The position numbers and the translations under genes are program-made. The notes under the pieces are model-generated. The model searched no databases. It saw only the letters and a program-made list of their open reading frames with translations, and had not been told where the DNA came from. A DNA stretch of 64,000 nt from Cadophora sp. MPI-SDFR-AT-0126 (lineage: Eukaryota; Ascomycota; Leotiomycetes; Helotiales; Ploettnerulaceae), in the NCBI GenBank assembly GCA_020747065.1, contig JAGMVK010000028.1:62001-126000 (forward strand), given 5' to 3'. Below, one piece after another: positions 22,001 through 34,300 of this stretch (the stretch's first letter is position 1; each line of letters starts with the position of its first letter).

Positions 22001-24782
22001 GGGGGGCATATCTGGAAGAAGTGTGAGCACATTTCTCTTTCAATTGTCGTTAAACTTACCCAGATGAACCAGGCCCAGCACGGGATAACAGGCGTAGGAT
22101 TACCATTCACCGGAATGACCGTGGGTTCCGAGATCCATTGAGTGACCCACTACATCAATGTTAAGTTAGAGCCGAACATTATTGATATGGATTTATACAT
22201 ACAGATACAGTCTGTGGGGGAAATGTTGTCACTGGCGTCGGATCAGCAGTCCAGTAGAAGTAGAACGGCGCAGCATTAGAAGTCGAGGAGCTTTGAGTGC
22301 CAGTTGGCACCGGGGCTGTAGTTCCGTAGGGCCATGGAGCTGGCCAGATGGATCTCGGCGATGGGGTCCCAGGAATACCAGAAACTGACCTTGGAGTGAT
22401 CATGAAAGGAGGGGGCTGAACACTTGGCAATGGGTAAACCACTGGTGCGAAAGCACCGCTGGTTGTGGTTGTCAGATTGTAATTCGACACGCCTATCTTC
22501 GAAGTCGTCACGGCTGGTTGAATGATGACAGTCGTGATGGTTGTCGCGGTGTATGATCCATCACCACCAACACCACCAATCTCAAGGGACGTAGTAATCG
22601 GAGGGAGGCTGATGGTAGTGGGTTCTCCGAGAGTGATTGGTGGCAGTACCATTATGCATGGAGGGTCGCATGCTGCTGTGGGATTAGCCCATAGGGCTGG
22701 GTCGTAAGTGACGATTGGAATATCTCTGCCGACACCATTCCCATCACCGTCACTTTCTGTGCAGGAGTCCGGTGTGTAGCCGTGACCAACAGCAAAATTG
22801 CACAGACCATAATCCTCGGTTCCATCTGTGTAGTATCCTGTCTTACCTGTCGAAGGGGGCGCATCAACGAGGATGCCTGTTTGGGCTGAGGTATGAAGTC
22901 AGTATTTATTGCTCTCTGGGTTAGATTTTCTCCACAAGAACGAGTGCTTCAAGAGTGCGCATTGACGGTCCTCGAATAGCCACACAGGGCCAATAAGTAA
23001 AAGGGAGAGAACTTACTGCATGTGCAGGCGTGCATGGGGCAGAATCCGTAGTTGCATCCGAAGCTACAAAGCCCAGAAAAGCCGCCAGATCCCGTACCAG
23101 CTATACAAGCTGGGGGCAAGAAAGGCGAGAAGGTTGGAACCGTACCAGCATTCGGGGTTGTACTGCAAAGCTCACTTGGGCAGTAGCCATGATTACAAGC
23201 AAAGCTGCAAAGTCCGGCAAGAATCATGCTCATCCCAGCTGCTGGATACCCTTCGACGCCCACAATCTTGGGGGGATCAGCGACCCCCATCTGGAGGCAA
23301 ATGCATGCACTGCTCGGGCAGTATCCATTTGCGCATGTGAATGAACAGATTCCCTCATATTCGTAAACTCCAGTGCCTCTTGTGCAATTCAACTCGGCAA
23401 GATTCTTTGGGGGAGCGACTGGGGATGCGAGATCGGGTCCTCGACCGACACCAACCCAGGCATTATAGTTTTGGTAGCCCTCTGAGCATCCTGTTGAAAT
23501 CGCCTCGCCGTTCATGGTCATAACCGTCGAGCCACTACGGGAAATCGTGACTGTGACTGTGCCAGTGGCTCCATTGAGCGGGACACTGCCGTAGTAGATA
23601 CCAACACCTCCGTACGGTGTAAAATCCCACGCGGCTTTCTGAGAGCTTCCACCAATACTCACAGTGACATCAGCTAAACTGGTCAACAAAGCTTGAAAGT
23701 AGATTTTGTCGGTCAGCAGGTCCCCCGGTGGATATTCCAGATGTAGCTGAGTTGCAGTGTCACCAGTCGTGCCGCCATCACTACAAGCACCAAGTGGACT
23801 GAGACGATACCAACTAACAACTGCCTCCTGGAGAATCTTGGCAGTTCCAGTTTTGTACAAACCAATGTAGTAGTAAAGGAATTCTCGCCATCCATCGTGC
23901 GGCATTGCCTCGACGTAGTTGTAGGGAGCTTTTCCGGTCTCGAAAGCCTCGTACTGAGTGGGATCACGTGCACCGATGTAGTGTGATTCTCCGAAGTCGT
24001 TCCATGAGATGATTTCGATGAACTCTGGTGGGTGGTCGATGGAAATCATTTGCTGCCATCGATGAAACCAGAGATCATCACCTCGCCATAACCAATTCTT
24101 GTTGTATCCAGGCAGGTTGGTGTAAAACCATGGCGAGACAGGTGCCATGTACGGTAGTCCATTCAGGAATTGATAATAAGAAGCGTCAGGATAGGTGGTC
24201 ATGTTCTGTTCCCCCTTTGGCCATGCATCCCACGAAAAGAGTCCATCCGCTGTTCCGAGCTCAACCGCATCTTGTGCCCCAAGTGATGACCAATCTGGAA
24301 TAAAAAAGCAATTGGTCGACTTCTTTACTTCCGGCCAGTCGTCAGACCTTTCAGGTCCTTCGAAAGTAGATACGAGTGGTTGAGATCCTCTGTTGAAGTA
24401 TGACGAGCTTGCCGCGTATGTCTTGATCAGGCTTTCGACTGTTGCTTTGGGCCAAGCTCCGTTTCCAGCGTAATCGAAGGAGAAGAACAGCTTGAAGCCA
24501 GTGCTCTCAGCTGCTTTGAAGGCTTTTGGAAGAGCATCATCATTGATGCCATCGTTGTAGGCGATGTTGAGGGCAAATGCGTCGATGCCTGCACTCATCG
24601 CGGTGGTCATTTCGAAGGACCAGTCATTCCACTCCCAAGAACGAGTGTTTCCAACCTAGATCAACATTAGTATATGGGAGTAGGAGTTGGAAATCATAGC
24701 TTACCATGAAATGAGCGAAAACGGACTTCGCCTGCACACGGGCAAGGCCCATGAGCAGAACGACAGACCAGAGGAGAAGCAT
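19096..24782 (-). CDS. Secreted GH71 alpha-1,3-glucanase fused to S8 subtilase
   Basis: Ten exons: 24782-24705, 24655-23017, 22885-22203, 22149-22060, 22011-21950, 21897-21820, 21762-20916, 20792-19584, 19495-19261 and 19202-19096. All phases agree, giving 1675 residues. Residues 1-18 are a signal peptide (LLLWSVVLLMGLARVQA). Residues 19-330 are GH71, with SVFAHFMVGNT, DAFALNIAYNDG and SWNDFGESHYIG. A beta-domain follows, then three GLCSFxCxxGYCP-type Cys repeats (residues 461-572) and a fourth degenerate one. Next come a Ser/Thr/Pro linker and a WFIWICPPNFGG module. From residue 1120 an S8 domain has Asp1130 (CDWG), His1166 (RHGT), Asn1263 (GAGN) and Ser1337 (GTSYAGA). Dibasic sites lie at 915-916, 938-940 and 1079-1080. 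It should hydrolyse fungal alpha-1,3-glucan and proteins outside the cell. Least certain are the AAG acceptor at 21898 and the ATAG acceptor at 19496. Confidence 0.88.
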
Positions 24783-24833
24783 AGTGAAATCGATGTGGAT
24801 GGATAGTTAAGTACACCCAGAGGATGGCCTTCA

Positions 24834-24841
24834 TTATATAG
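24834..24841 (-). promoter_or_regulatory. TATA-like element of the GH71-S8 gene
   Basis: TATATAAT on the minus strand, about 52 bp before the start codon at 24782. Confidence 0.45.
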
Positions 24842-25177
24842 CAGAACGAAGCATTGTTAGATAATGGCGACACATTGAACTTGTCATCGCCCTGTCATCT
24901 GGGATGTTAAGTGATCCTTGCCAGGCAGTGGTGTAAGCGAGCCTTACGGGCAACCCGACAGGGTTTTGGCCGGGAGAACCCTTCAACTTACTCCACTATG
25001 CGTGGATCTGAGCCACTTGCAAGAACCGAAAGGGGGGGCTTCTGTTAGCAAGACCGGCGCTGCCACCGAACAGAATACCCTTTTCGTCCAAACCTTATGG
25101 GGACACCAAAGTCAGCCAATTTACAGGAGAGAAAGTCCACACAAAATTCTTCGAAGCTGATATGAGCACTAATTTCT
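24842..25177. other. Intergenic, upstream of the GH71-S8 gene
   Basis: No gene is seen. This is the promoter region of the GH71-S8 gene and the 3' flank of the Ras-like gene. Confidence 0.5.
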
Positions 25178-26072
25178 CTATGCTCCTTTGTCTGACATCC
25201 CCACACCGAGCAAACGCCTAAAAGCTTCTTCCATCTCTGATGCCTGGTCACTGTGATCCATTGTTGCGGCGGCCGGCATTTCGACCTCGTGGTTTCTGGC
25301 TTTTGTGGCAAAATACCCGAAGCTTTCGTACACACCATGACCCGATTTCGACGAACACTCGCTGAAATAGCAGCCGAGATTTCTAGCAATTACCTCGCCT
25401 TCTCTGTACGAGATGCATGCTTCATTCTCGCTCTCGGGTCTTGTATCCGATTTCAAGCCGAAGATCGCAGTCGGAATCGTGATGGTTGGTGTAATGCTTC
25501 TATGGGTAATCTCGTCGTGAAGCTTTGACACAAAATCTAGCGATGCCCGAGAACAAACGTCGTAAGCAAGAATGAGCCCAAAGTAATCATATCTCAAGAA
25601 CATGCCAGGAAATGAAGCTTCGACGTCAGTGGCGAACACCACTTTCAGACAGTACATGTAGCCGTCGCAGTAATACTTCGGGACTTCGTCTTCCATCATT
25701 AACAAAGATTCTTCTAGCTTCGCCCCGCCGTGCATATGCCCGTAGAGTAACTGTAACACAGATTTTGTCAGTGATAGAGGCAGATTGGGAAATGCGACGA
25801 AGACATACGCTGTTCAAAAGCGTCTTCTTTCCAACTCCGGGCGCTCCCATTACAAGCAGAAGGATCTGCTTATCCATATTACAGTCTGGCTTGAGAACGA
25901 ACTTGCCATCACGTTTCAGCGACCCCCATTTACTCTCGTGAATCGCGTCGAGTATCGTGGCTCGTTCGACGCCTGGATCTGATCCTGAAATTCCCGTTGC
26001 CGAAGACAAGGGCGCGGGCATCCGGGCCGACCTCCTTCTCCTTCGGATGAACCAGTTTTTGAAGGATGGCAT
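25178..26072 (-). CDS. Divergent Ras-like small GTPase
   Basis: Two exons (26072-25809, 25750-25178), 278 residues. After a basic N-terminal stretch (FIRRRRRSARMP) a P-loop reads LVMGAPGVGKKTLLN at about residues 74-88. A Ras-like fold follows: LILAYDVCSRASLDFV, then a G4-like FGLKSD and a G5-like CSSKSGHGVYESF. Two key features are altered. The residue after GK in Walker A is Lys, where Ras proteins have the Mg-binding Ser or Thr. The G3 DxxG motif is replaced in FATDVEASFPGMF. The C-terminus ends SDKGA with no CaaX box, so prenylation is not expected. GTP hydrolysis is doubtful. It may be a pseudo-GTPase or a nucleotide-binding adaptor. The intron falls just after the P-loop. Confidence 0.75.
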
Positions 26073-27257
26073 TTAGAGTCCCATGTACGGCCCAGACAAT
26101 GGACATTAATTGTAAAGAGATCTTTGTGAGATTGCCTACAAATGTGACAAGCGAGATGTCACCAGACAGTAGATTTGAATACTGGGGATTGAGCTTACCG
26201 TGGGTCTGGGATGCTTGTGGAGACAGTGCTTTGCCGTATTGCATGTACGGCACAGCAGACTGAGCGCTGGATTCTCGGTGAGATTCTGTCCTTGAAATCG
26301 CATGAAGTCGCATGAAGTGGCATGAGTCAACAAATAAAGGGATAGAAGGCGGGACCGAAAGACGAGAAGCTGGACATTTCAGGACGGCTGACTCAGCTTG
26401 TTAGCAAGGGATATCACGTGCGAGTCTTCAGTGGTCATGTCTTGTCTTGGTTTGACTTTCAGACTTTGGGAGCGTACACGACGAGTGAGATGAGCTCCTT
26501 TCCTTATAGATTCTAGTGCAGGCTGCGACCTGAACGTCAGCTTATGATTTTCCTTGGCTTGCCTCATTTCAACTTTTCATTACTGAGTCTGCCAAAGTCG
26601 CAGCAAAATACCCCACCACCATGTCGCGCCTCTTTTGCTCCAAATCTTACCACCGTGCTGCTAACTGGAACTACTATTCTATATAGGCTACGCCGGGCTA
26701 TGAGAACTATTCTCTAAGCTTTGTTGAGAGAGGTGCAAGTATTGTCAATCATAGTGTCAGAGCTCACAATATTTACTCGTCTTCAGCCAATGCTCACCCT
26801 CGATATTCATATTTCATTCGAAGAAAACTGACAGGATTTAAGGTAGGATGGGATTAAAACAGTGCAAGATGGTCCGAAAACCAACTCGCAGTTCAAGGTT
26901 GTCCAAACCTTGTCCGTTCCAATCACAGCAAAATTTGTGCTAACATGCAACTCGAGGAACGAATAAAATAGAAAAGGCCTCTTCAAAATCACTCATTCGA
27001 CCAACATATAGCTGTGTTTTCTCTTATGTGTCTACGTTATTACTTTCTGGATTTATGGTCATCATGGCACCTAGCTTCTCGATATGTATCCGTAAGTTCA
27101 CCCACCTCCTTTCACGAAGTTTCCCCACCTCGGTTGTTGTTTCTGCTCGCTCGCATTACGACAGGGTGGACTACAACACAAATACGGGTCTAGAATTACT
27201 TTTGTATCACGGAGTCTTATTATACCATCAGAATATATACATAGCCGTCTCCCCTTA
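26073..27257. other. Intergenic, no gene seen
   Basis: A minus-strand open frame (25930-26313) overlaps the first GTPase exon in another frame and could not be joined sensibly to it. Nothing else supported. Confidence 0.45.
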
Positions 27258-28271
27258 CTATCCAGTACTGCTTGATGCAGCAGGTGTGGCCGTAGCTGCC
27301 GGAGTGGTAACAACAACCGGCATCGGCGTACTACTCGAAGCCACGGCCGTCGAACTAGCACCCCCACCACCTGACGTGCTCGAAGGTTTAACAGCCGTAG
27401 CCTGCAGAATTTGACCCGCAGCGTTGAACACGATCTCAACCAACGAGCCCAGAGCCGGGAACAGATATTGCTTCATGACTTGTCCGTTGCCGAGTTGTTT
27501 GATCACGCCTGTTTCTGTCATGTTGGTCTTGTAGTTCCCGACGATTTGGTCGACTGTATTGCCTGCTGTGCCAACAACGGACTGTACGATATTGCCCAAG
27601 TTATCGATTAAAAAGTTCACAACTCCGCCAGGGCCGGTGATGGAGCCTAGGAGCCCGTCGACGGCGCCGATCACGCCTGTGACCTGTTTCATCTATCAGT
27701 CTCGCTCATACGACTAGGAACTTGAAGAAGAGGGAGATGCTGAAGGACATACAATACTCGTCACATCTCTCAGAACATCAATCAACAGCGGATTCAAGTC
27801 CAAACTCTTAAAGACTCGATCCACAATATCCACCAGATGACCTAACCTCACGATAAGCTCAAGCTTGACCTCCACATCCGCAATTGTGACATTGATCTTC
27901 TGCACGCTGACAGCAACACCGGCATTGATCGTCACGAGATTCGCTACTTGCGCGTTGAGATTGATGTCTGCGGTTAGATCCTCTACGATGAGCTCGATTC
28001 GCTTGACGCTGAGATCTGGAACATTGAGATGAACATCAGGCGCAGTGGAACCTGTTTGCGAAGGGCGCGTTGAGACTGAAGTTGCTGATGTGATAGTGCG
28101 AGAGGAGGAAGAGCCGCCTGATGGTGTTCCAGCGCTGGAACTAGGAGCTGCCGAAGCGGAGGATGGTGGGGGAGGTGTTGTTATGGCTGCAGTCGACGAC
28201 GGTTCTGTTTGTGCGGATACCAGAAGTATGAAGCTGGCTAACAGCAGGAGGATGGTGCGGAGCGACAACAT
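27258..28271 (-). CDS. Secreted protein of unknown function, paralogue A
   Basis: Two exons (28271-27753, 27683-27258), 314 residues. The N-terminus is a signal peptide (LRTILLLLASFILLVSA, cleaved before Q). A Ser/Pro/Thr-rich segment follows, likely O-glycosylated. The core has the pattern DVHLNVPDLSVKRIELIV, DINLNAQVANLVTINAGV and LVDIVDRVFKSLDLNPLL. The second exon ends with FPALGSLVEIVFNAAGQIL and a Ser/Thr/Pro tail. The core aligns by eye with the divergent gene at 29343, so the two arose by duplication. No GPI signal is evident. I do not recognise the family. A wall-associated or matrix role is only a guess from composition. Confidence 0.8.
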
Positions 28272-29342
28272 CTTGGTGATTGATTTTTTTGTTTTGCTGC
28301 GACTAGAAAGTTTGACGGGAACGACAGAACGAGACAAAAATCCTCAACAATTACGCCGAAGAAGGTGTCAAGGAGAGAACTTGACTGATGATTTCTCAAC
28401 CACCGAATGGAGATCTCAAGGAAAAGGAGCGTGGCAGAAGGATGTGTAAGTAAAAATGAGAGCAGAAGATCAGGCGTGATGCGAAAGCAAGAAACCCCCT
28501 ATGACGGATAACCTCCTCAGTCTTTCTCTCCAATACCAGAATCCCATGGTAATACCACCTTATTTACGACATGGGATTCCTAACCCCACCTCCCCATGCA
28601 TCTCCACTTTATCCCAAATCGCTTACCCCTATCCGCATTCATGTAACCGACGGCATGGCAAATCCTGTTTGGGGTTACATTAAGCTTAGTTTTAGTCCCC
28701 GGTACCTGACCGTCAACGCTGGGTTGATACCTGCCGCACACCTGTTACTGGTCCGTGAAGCTTCTACCCCAGATAGGGGCAAACTTCGGCACTTAATAGG
28801 AGATTTATTGTTGCATTGCCAAACGTGGCTATCGTGCGAATCTTAAATTACCTTGTTTTCTACCATGCAGATGTCCGCATCTAGATTGTCGCGAAATGGG
28901 ATTGGTCCCCTTTGATTGGTACCCGCTCCTTTAGATCAGACGTAAGAAGGGAAAATGCTATTTAGGAAAGGCATCCCCGTTACTTGTGGCGTTTGCGGCA
29001 TAGTGCAACGGTGTGATTTTAAGTGGAATGGAGATTTGGCCCATCATGTTGCATGGCGGGGATGATGGATGTTCTCGAATAGAGAAATGAGGAGGACTGT
29101 TACCAGAATTTTACTTGCCGATCGAAACTCACTTGCTGCCTGGTTTTTTCTCGTCTCTCAGTCTTTCACGTCTCCCCCTTACTCGAGCTGGTCTATCATC
29201 GGTCGCCTTGCTTGAATCTGGAGCAGCGTTCTCCTGCACTTCCGTGCATTCGTTCTTTTCATACTTTCCTCTTTTGTTCCTTCTTCACATACCCAGAATC
29301 TCGAGGCACGAAGGCTTGTTGAGAAAGAGTAACAATATCACG
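28272..29342. other. Bidirectional promoter region of the secreted paralogues
   Basis: This 1.07-kb region separates two divergent paralogues. No coding sequence is supported. A pyrimidine-rich stretch lies before the right-hand start (29140-29290). Confidence 0.5.
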
Positions 29343-30381
29343 ATGTCTCCTTTTCTACGAACGATAGCTCTTTTGCTTGTTTCTGTCTCGTTGATATCTG
29401 CACAATCAGTCTCGACAGCCAGTGCAGATGGCAGTGGCTACACAGGATACAACCTCACTCTCTCTCAAGACGAAGAGTCAGCGACTTACGATACATCTTC
29501 GACACCTGCGAATGTCTCTGTATCTTTTCGTATGTACTCACCTTACTTTGCATCAGCTTGAAGTCCAGTCGGCGTCAAGTTCAGCACAAGCTAACGTCCC
29601 ACCAGCTGAGCCAGACGTCTACCTGAATGCCAGCGTTTTCGTCGGCGAAATCTCCATCCTCGTCGCAAACCTCACCGCAAAGATAAACCTCGACGCTCAA
29701 GTACTCTCACTACTCAAGTTCAACGCTGGAGTCGACTTGCACATCGACAAGGTCTCCTTGATAATCCAAAACATCTCCGCCAAAGTCGTCCTCGAAGCCC
29801 GTCTCGAGAACCTCGTTCTCATGATCGATGACATCCTCGCATCTCTCGACCTCAACCCGATTCTAGCAACGCTCGGTCAAAGTGTAAACAACATCACCGA
29901 TTCAGTGGGAGATCTCGTTGGAGGTGTGGTTGGCACACCGAGCAGTTCTGCTGCGGGGACGACGCCGACTGCTGCTGCTGCGAAGAAAAGGAGGGCTGGG
30001 ATCGATCCATTGCAGTTTCCGTATAATTACGAGATCCAGCATAATATTCTCTACACTGTGAATGATTACACGGGACACTCGCACACCAATCGTGTTTTAT
30101 CGCAGACTGGTGCGATCGTTGATCAGTCGCTCGATGACATGGGCCATGTGGTGTCAGAGAAAGAGGTTGGCACTTATGAGAAAGATATGAGATTCAATGG
30201 GGATAATGTTACGGTCGTGCATGATGGGAAAGAGGTCTGGCAGTTGGAGTATGTGTATGAGCCGTTTAGGGGGCTGATTGTTCTGAGCTATGTTTTTGTG
30301 GATCAAGGCGGGAGGGTTGTGGGGACTCAGGTTGCGAGTGAGGGGTATGCTGGGGGGAGTAGTACGATTGGAGATAACTGA
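29343..30381 (+). CDS. Secreted protein of unknown function, paralogue B
   Basis: Two exons (29343-29529, 29606-30381), 320 residues. A signal peptide (LRTIALLLVSVSLISA, cleaved before Q) leads into a short Ser/Thr-rich spacer. The conserved core reads DVYLNASVFVGEISILV, KINLDAQVLSLLKFNAGV and LMIDDILASLDLNPIL, matching paralogue A position for position. A KKRR site precedes the C-terminal domain (HTNRVLSQTGAIVDQSLDD, GLIVLSYVFVDQGGRVV). The matching region of paralogue A is shorter. The longer open frame upstream of 29343 begins at TTG and was not used. Function unknown; the protein is probably extracellular. Confidence 0.82.
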
Positions 30382-31300
30382 TCTGGAAGTGACTTATTGG
30401 TTGTGGTGTATCTCATCTTTTTAGACATTTGGCAATTGGTTTTTCCTGAAAAGTGCCGTACAATGGATGAATGATGCTGCTCTTTGCTAAAGCTCGATTT
30501 GATGATCTTCCAGGAGTGCATTGGTCGCTTAAAAGCCAAAAGGAGCTAATTGTTGTGAACCGAGATGTGAACCGTAAGTCGAAACACGGCACGGAGTGGG
30601 TCTATAGGTCATCATGCGAAATGGGTATTTATGCATGTTGTGTTGACGCCATTGTGAGATCTAAATAAGCCCCCAAGAAGAAGCACGGTACACCTATAGT
30701 GCCCAGGGAATGGGGGAAGACCCATCCGCTGGACTTCAATCTTTATGATTGCGCTACGGTGCAAGACTCATAATTCGGTCTCTCTGCCTTACCCAGATTG
30801 CCATCAATTAAAGGTAGCATTTTATCCCAATTGCATTTTTCGCATCACCAGAGGGACTTATTAATTGGGTTGAATCAACGGCACGTGGTACTCGCTCGCT
30901 TGGATCACATGACATATGTACCACTCGTTGAACCAAAGCCTCAGAGACGAATGCCAGAAATGAGAACTTTGGTTTTCTAATGTCGAGCATCTCAGCTGTA
31001 TCAAGGCATTTGGCGATGTTGTCAATTTTGGTCACGCCCCAGCCAAGAACAACAAAGTCTATCCTTATCAGCTAACCGAAAGTGGCTTAAGCCGCCGTAT
31101 CCAAGATTAGAACTTTGACATACGACCTGGTCACCAACATCATTACCAACATCTGTATCTGTTCTTTCGCTGTGTACATTCCTGCTGTCACTCGTTTCGC
31201 AGGTATGGCTTTCGTTTGAATAGCTTCATTCTTGTAGTGCCACGCCTCGAGCGAAACGGCCTGTAGTATTAATCGACGCGACGCGCTACTGCCAGGGGCA
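30382..31300. other. Intergenic, no gene seen
   Basis: No convincing gene between paralogue B and the flippase. Small open frames on both strands lack features. Confidence 0.5.
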
Positions 31301-34300
31301 ATGGGCTACTCCAATTCCGGCGCATCCGGATTTCCAGCCTCATCAGATGTCCAGACCAATATCCAGGACAATGGGATCTCCTCAGAATCGAATGAGCATC
31401 TTGCTGCATCATCAGATGGACCTGGGCTGACTGGTGGGATTCCTCTGACCTCGTCGCCCTTATCCCCACATTCATCGCCATCACAGAGCCCCGTCACTCC
31501 ACGATGGCCATCACCTGCGCCAGCAACTCGCAACCGTGGCTTCTCCCTCCGGAGAGCTGCATTTGCTATGAACCTGTCACGGTCTGACCAAGTTCCTCCA
31601 GAGCCTGTACCTCAGCAAAACTCATCGGTTGTTGAGGAGACCCAGGAGGAGACCGGGAATAAGCGAGTGGATGTCCACGATGCTGTTATCTCATCCAGTG
31701 ACCTAGAAAGTTCAAACGAAGGGAAGAACACTATTATAGTTCCTCCTATCCAGAGAAAAGCTCCATGGTCTCCCAAGAAGCATGTTTCCAAGCTCACTGC
31801 TGCTGTCACTCAAGCGATCAAGATAATCACCAGAACAAAAGATATTCCACCAAGTAAAGACGGACGACACATTGATCTCAACCCCGCTTCTCAAGAAATT
31901 CCAATCGACGAACGGACGGGCAAGCCATATATAGGCAACACCATCACATCCAGCCGGTACAATATTTACAACTTCCTGCCTCGGCAGCTAATCTTCCAAT
32001 TCTCGAGGGTCTCCAACTTCTACTTCCTGTGCATCGCTGTCTTGCAACTCACTGGATTCAGTACAACGGGTACATACAGCACTCTCGTACCGCTCATGGC
32101 ATTCGTCAGTATTGCGATGGCAAAGGAAGGCTTTGATGATTGGAGAAGACACGTCCTCGATAGAGTGGAGAATCGGAACACAGTCGAAGTGCTCCGTCGA
32201 GGCCATCCTGGCCATGAAGACGAGTGGCTGGAAATCAAATGGTCGGCCGTGAGGGTTGGCGATGTTGTCAGACTGAGAAGAGATGACGCCGTTCCGGCCG
32301 ACTTGGCCGTCATCTACTCCGACGGTCCGAATGGAATGGCGTACATTGATACCGCTGCTCTAGATGGAGAATCGAACCTCAAAGCCAAGCAAGCTTCGCC
32401 TTTGCTTCGGAAAGTGTGTCATGATGAGAAAGATATCTCAAGTTGTCAGGCACATATCGTCGTGGAAGACCCGAACATTGATCTGTACAATTTTGACGGC
32501 CGGATCACGATCGGAGATGAGACGCTGCCATTAACGGGGAATGAGGTGATCTATCGCGGAAGTGTGTTGAGGAATACGACCTGTGCGCTCGGAATGGTGA
32601 TCAACACCGGAGAGGAGTGTAAGATCAGGATGAACGCTATGAAGAATCCGAAAGCAAAGGCGCCGTCGATGCAGAGGATTGTAAATCAGGTCAGTGCAAT
32701 ATGTGCATCGTTGGGCTAATAATGTGTACTGATGTCTGGATACAGGTTGTTGTGATCATCGCATCCTTCGTAATGGTTCTCACAGGACTCAATAATGCAG
32801 CCTACGGAGTGTGGAAATCCAAGAAAGAGAACGACGCGACATATCTTATGGGCGCTTCAGTCGGCCGAGGAGAGCTTTTCGCTAGTTCCTTCGTCATGTT
32901 CAGTACCATGATTCCACTTTCATTGTACATCAGTCTGGAAATCGTCAAGGTCGGACAAATGTATATCATGGGCGACATTGAGATGTATGATGCAGAGACC
33001 GACACACCCATGGAGCCCAGGACGAATACCATCAACGAGGAGCTCGGCCAGATTAGTCATGTATTTTCGGATAAAACGGGCACCCTCACGGAAAACATCA
33101 TGCGCTTCCGAAAGATGAGTGTAGCGGGAATGGCGTGGCTTCATGACCTTGATTTGAAGAAAGATGATGCGGTTGAAAAGATACAAACGGGAAACACAAG
33201 TGTGCCGGCAGCGAAGTCACGGGTCTTTGGACATTCGAAGCAGGTATCTGATCTAGGGCCTTTAGTGGCGTCCGAGACGAAGGACTCTGCTTTCAGAGGC
33301 AGACGGGGTCAGTTGTCACCAACAGTCACCAGGACATCTACTAGCCAGTATGAACTGCCATCGAAACGAGAGTCTACGACCGAAGAGCTTGTTGCGTATC
33401 TTCAGCGGAGATCTGATACCCCGTTTGTCAAGAAAGCCAGATTCTTCCTGCTGGCTATCGCGCTCTGCCATACGGCGCTTCCTGAAACTCAAGAAGATGG
33501 CTCGGTCGATTACCAGGCCATGTCTCCCGACGAGTTGGCTTTGGTGAGAGCGGCAAGAGATCTGGGCTTCATTGTGGTAGACAGACCATCTCAGTCCATT
33601 ACAATCGTGTCGAGAGACGGTGATAAGCAGACTCGCGAGACGTATGAGGTTTTAGACGTCGTCGAGTTCAGCAGCAAACGAAAGCGAATGTCGATCATCA
33701 TTCGATTTCCAGACGGCAAGATATGTCTCTTCTGCAAAGGTGCAGACTCAACCATCATTCCCCGTCTAAAGACAACGACGGGAGCAGTTCAGAAGGACGC
33801 CGAAATCCGCAAGAGTTTGACTGCTAAGCGGAGATCAGAGGCTCAAGAAGAACTTCGTCGACAGAGCGAAGATCAACCTCGTAACAGTCTTACTCGTCCT
33901 AGCTTCTCTCGTAACAGAAGTTCAGTTGGTCGTCCTTCCTTTGTCAGCCGCAGGAGTACGGCCGATGGACGCGCTAGCATCGAATTCTTAGGACGAGTAC
34001 TGCACGACTCGCCGCGGCCGTCAATGGTATCTAGAAGATCTTCAACTTTCGCGAACCTTAACATCGATCATTCTGTCGCATCAGATGAATCGGCAACTCT
34101 CGACGCAACGCTTCGCCACATTCACGACTTTGCCACCGAGGGACTGCGGACACTGATGTATGGTCATCGATTTCTTGGCGATGAGGAATACCAGACTTGG
34201 AAGAAGCTGTTTCACGAAGCATCAACCAGTCTTGTGAATAGACAAGAGATGATTGACCAAGCTTCTGAGACGCTGGAGAGAGATTTGGACTTGACAGGAG

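Noticed and set aside
19096..24782. Reading the GH71 and S8 parts as two adjacent genes
   Set aside because: All exon phases connect without a stop, no signal peptide or start codon with a TATA element precedes the S8 part, and the linker modules bridge the two.
25930..26313. Minus-strand 127-residue frame upstream of the Ras-like gene
   Set aside because: Overlaps the GTPase first exon in another frame and cannot be joined to it by a sensible splice.
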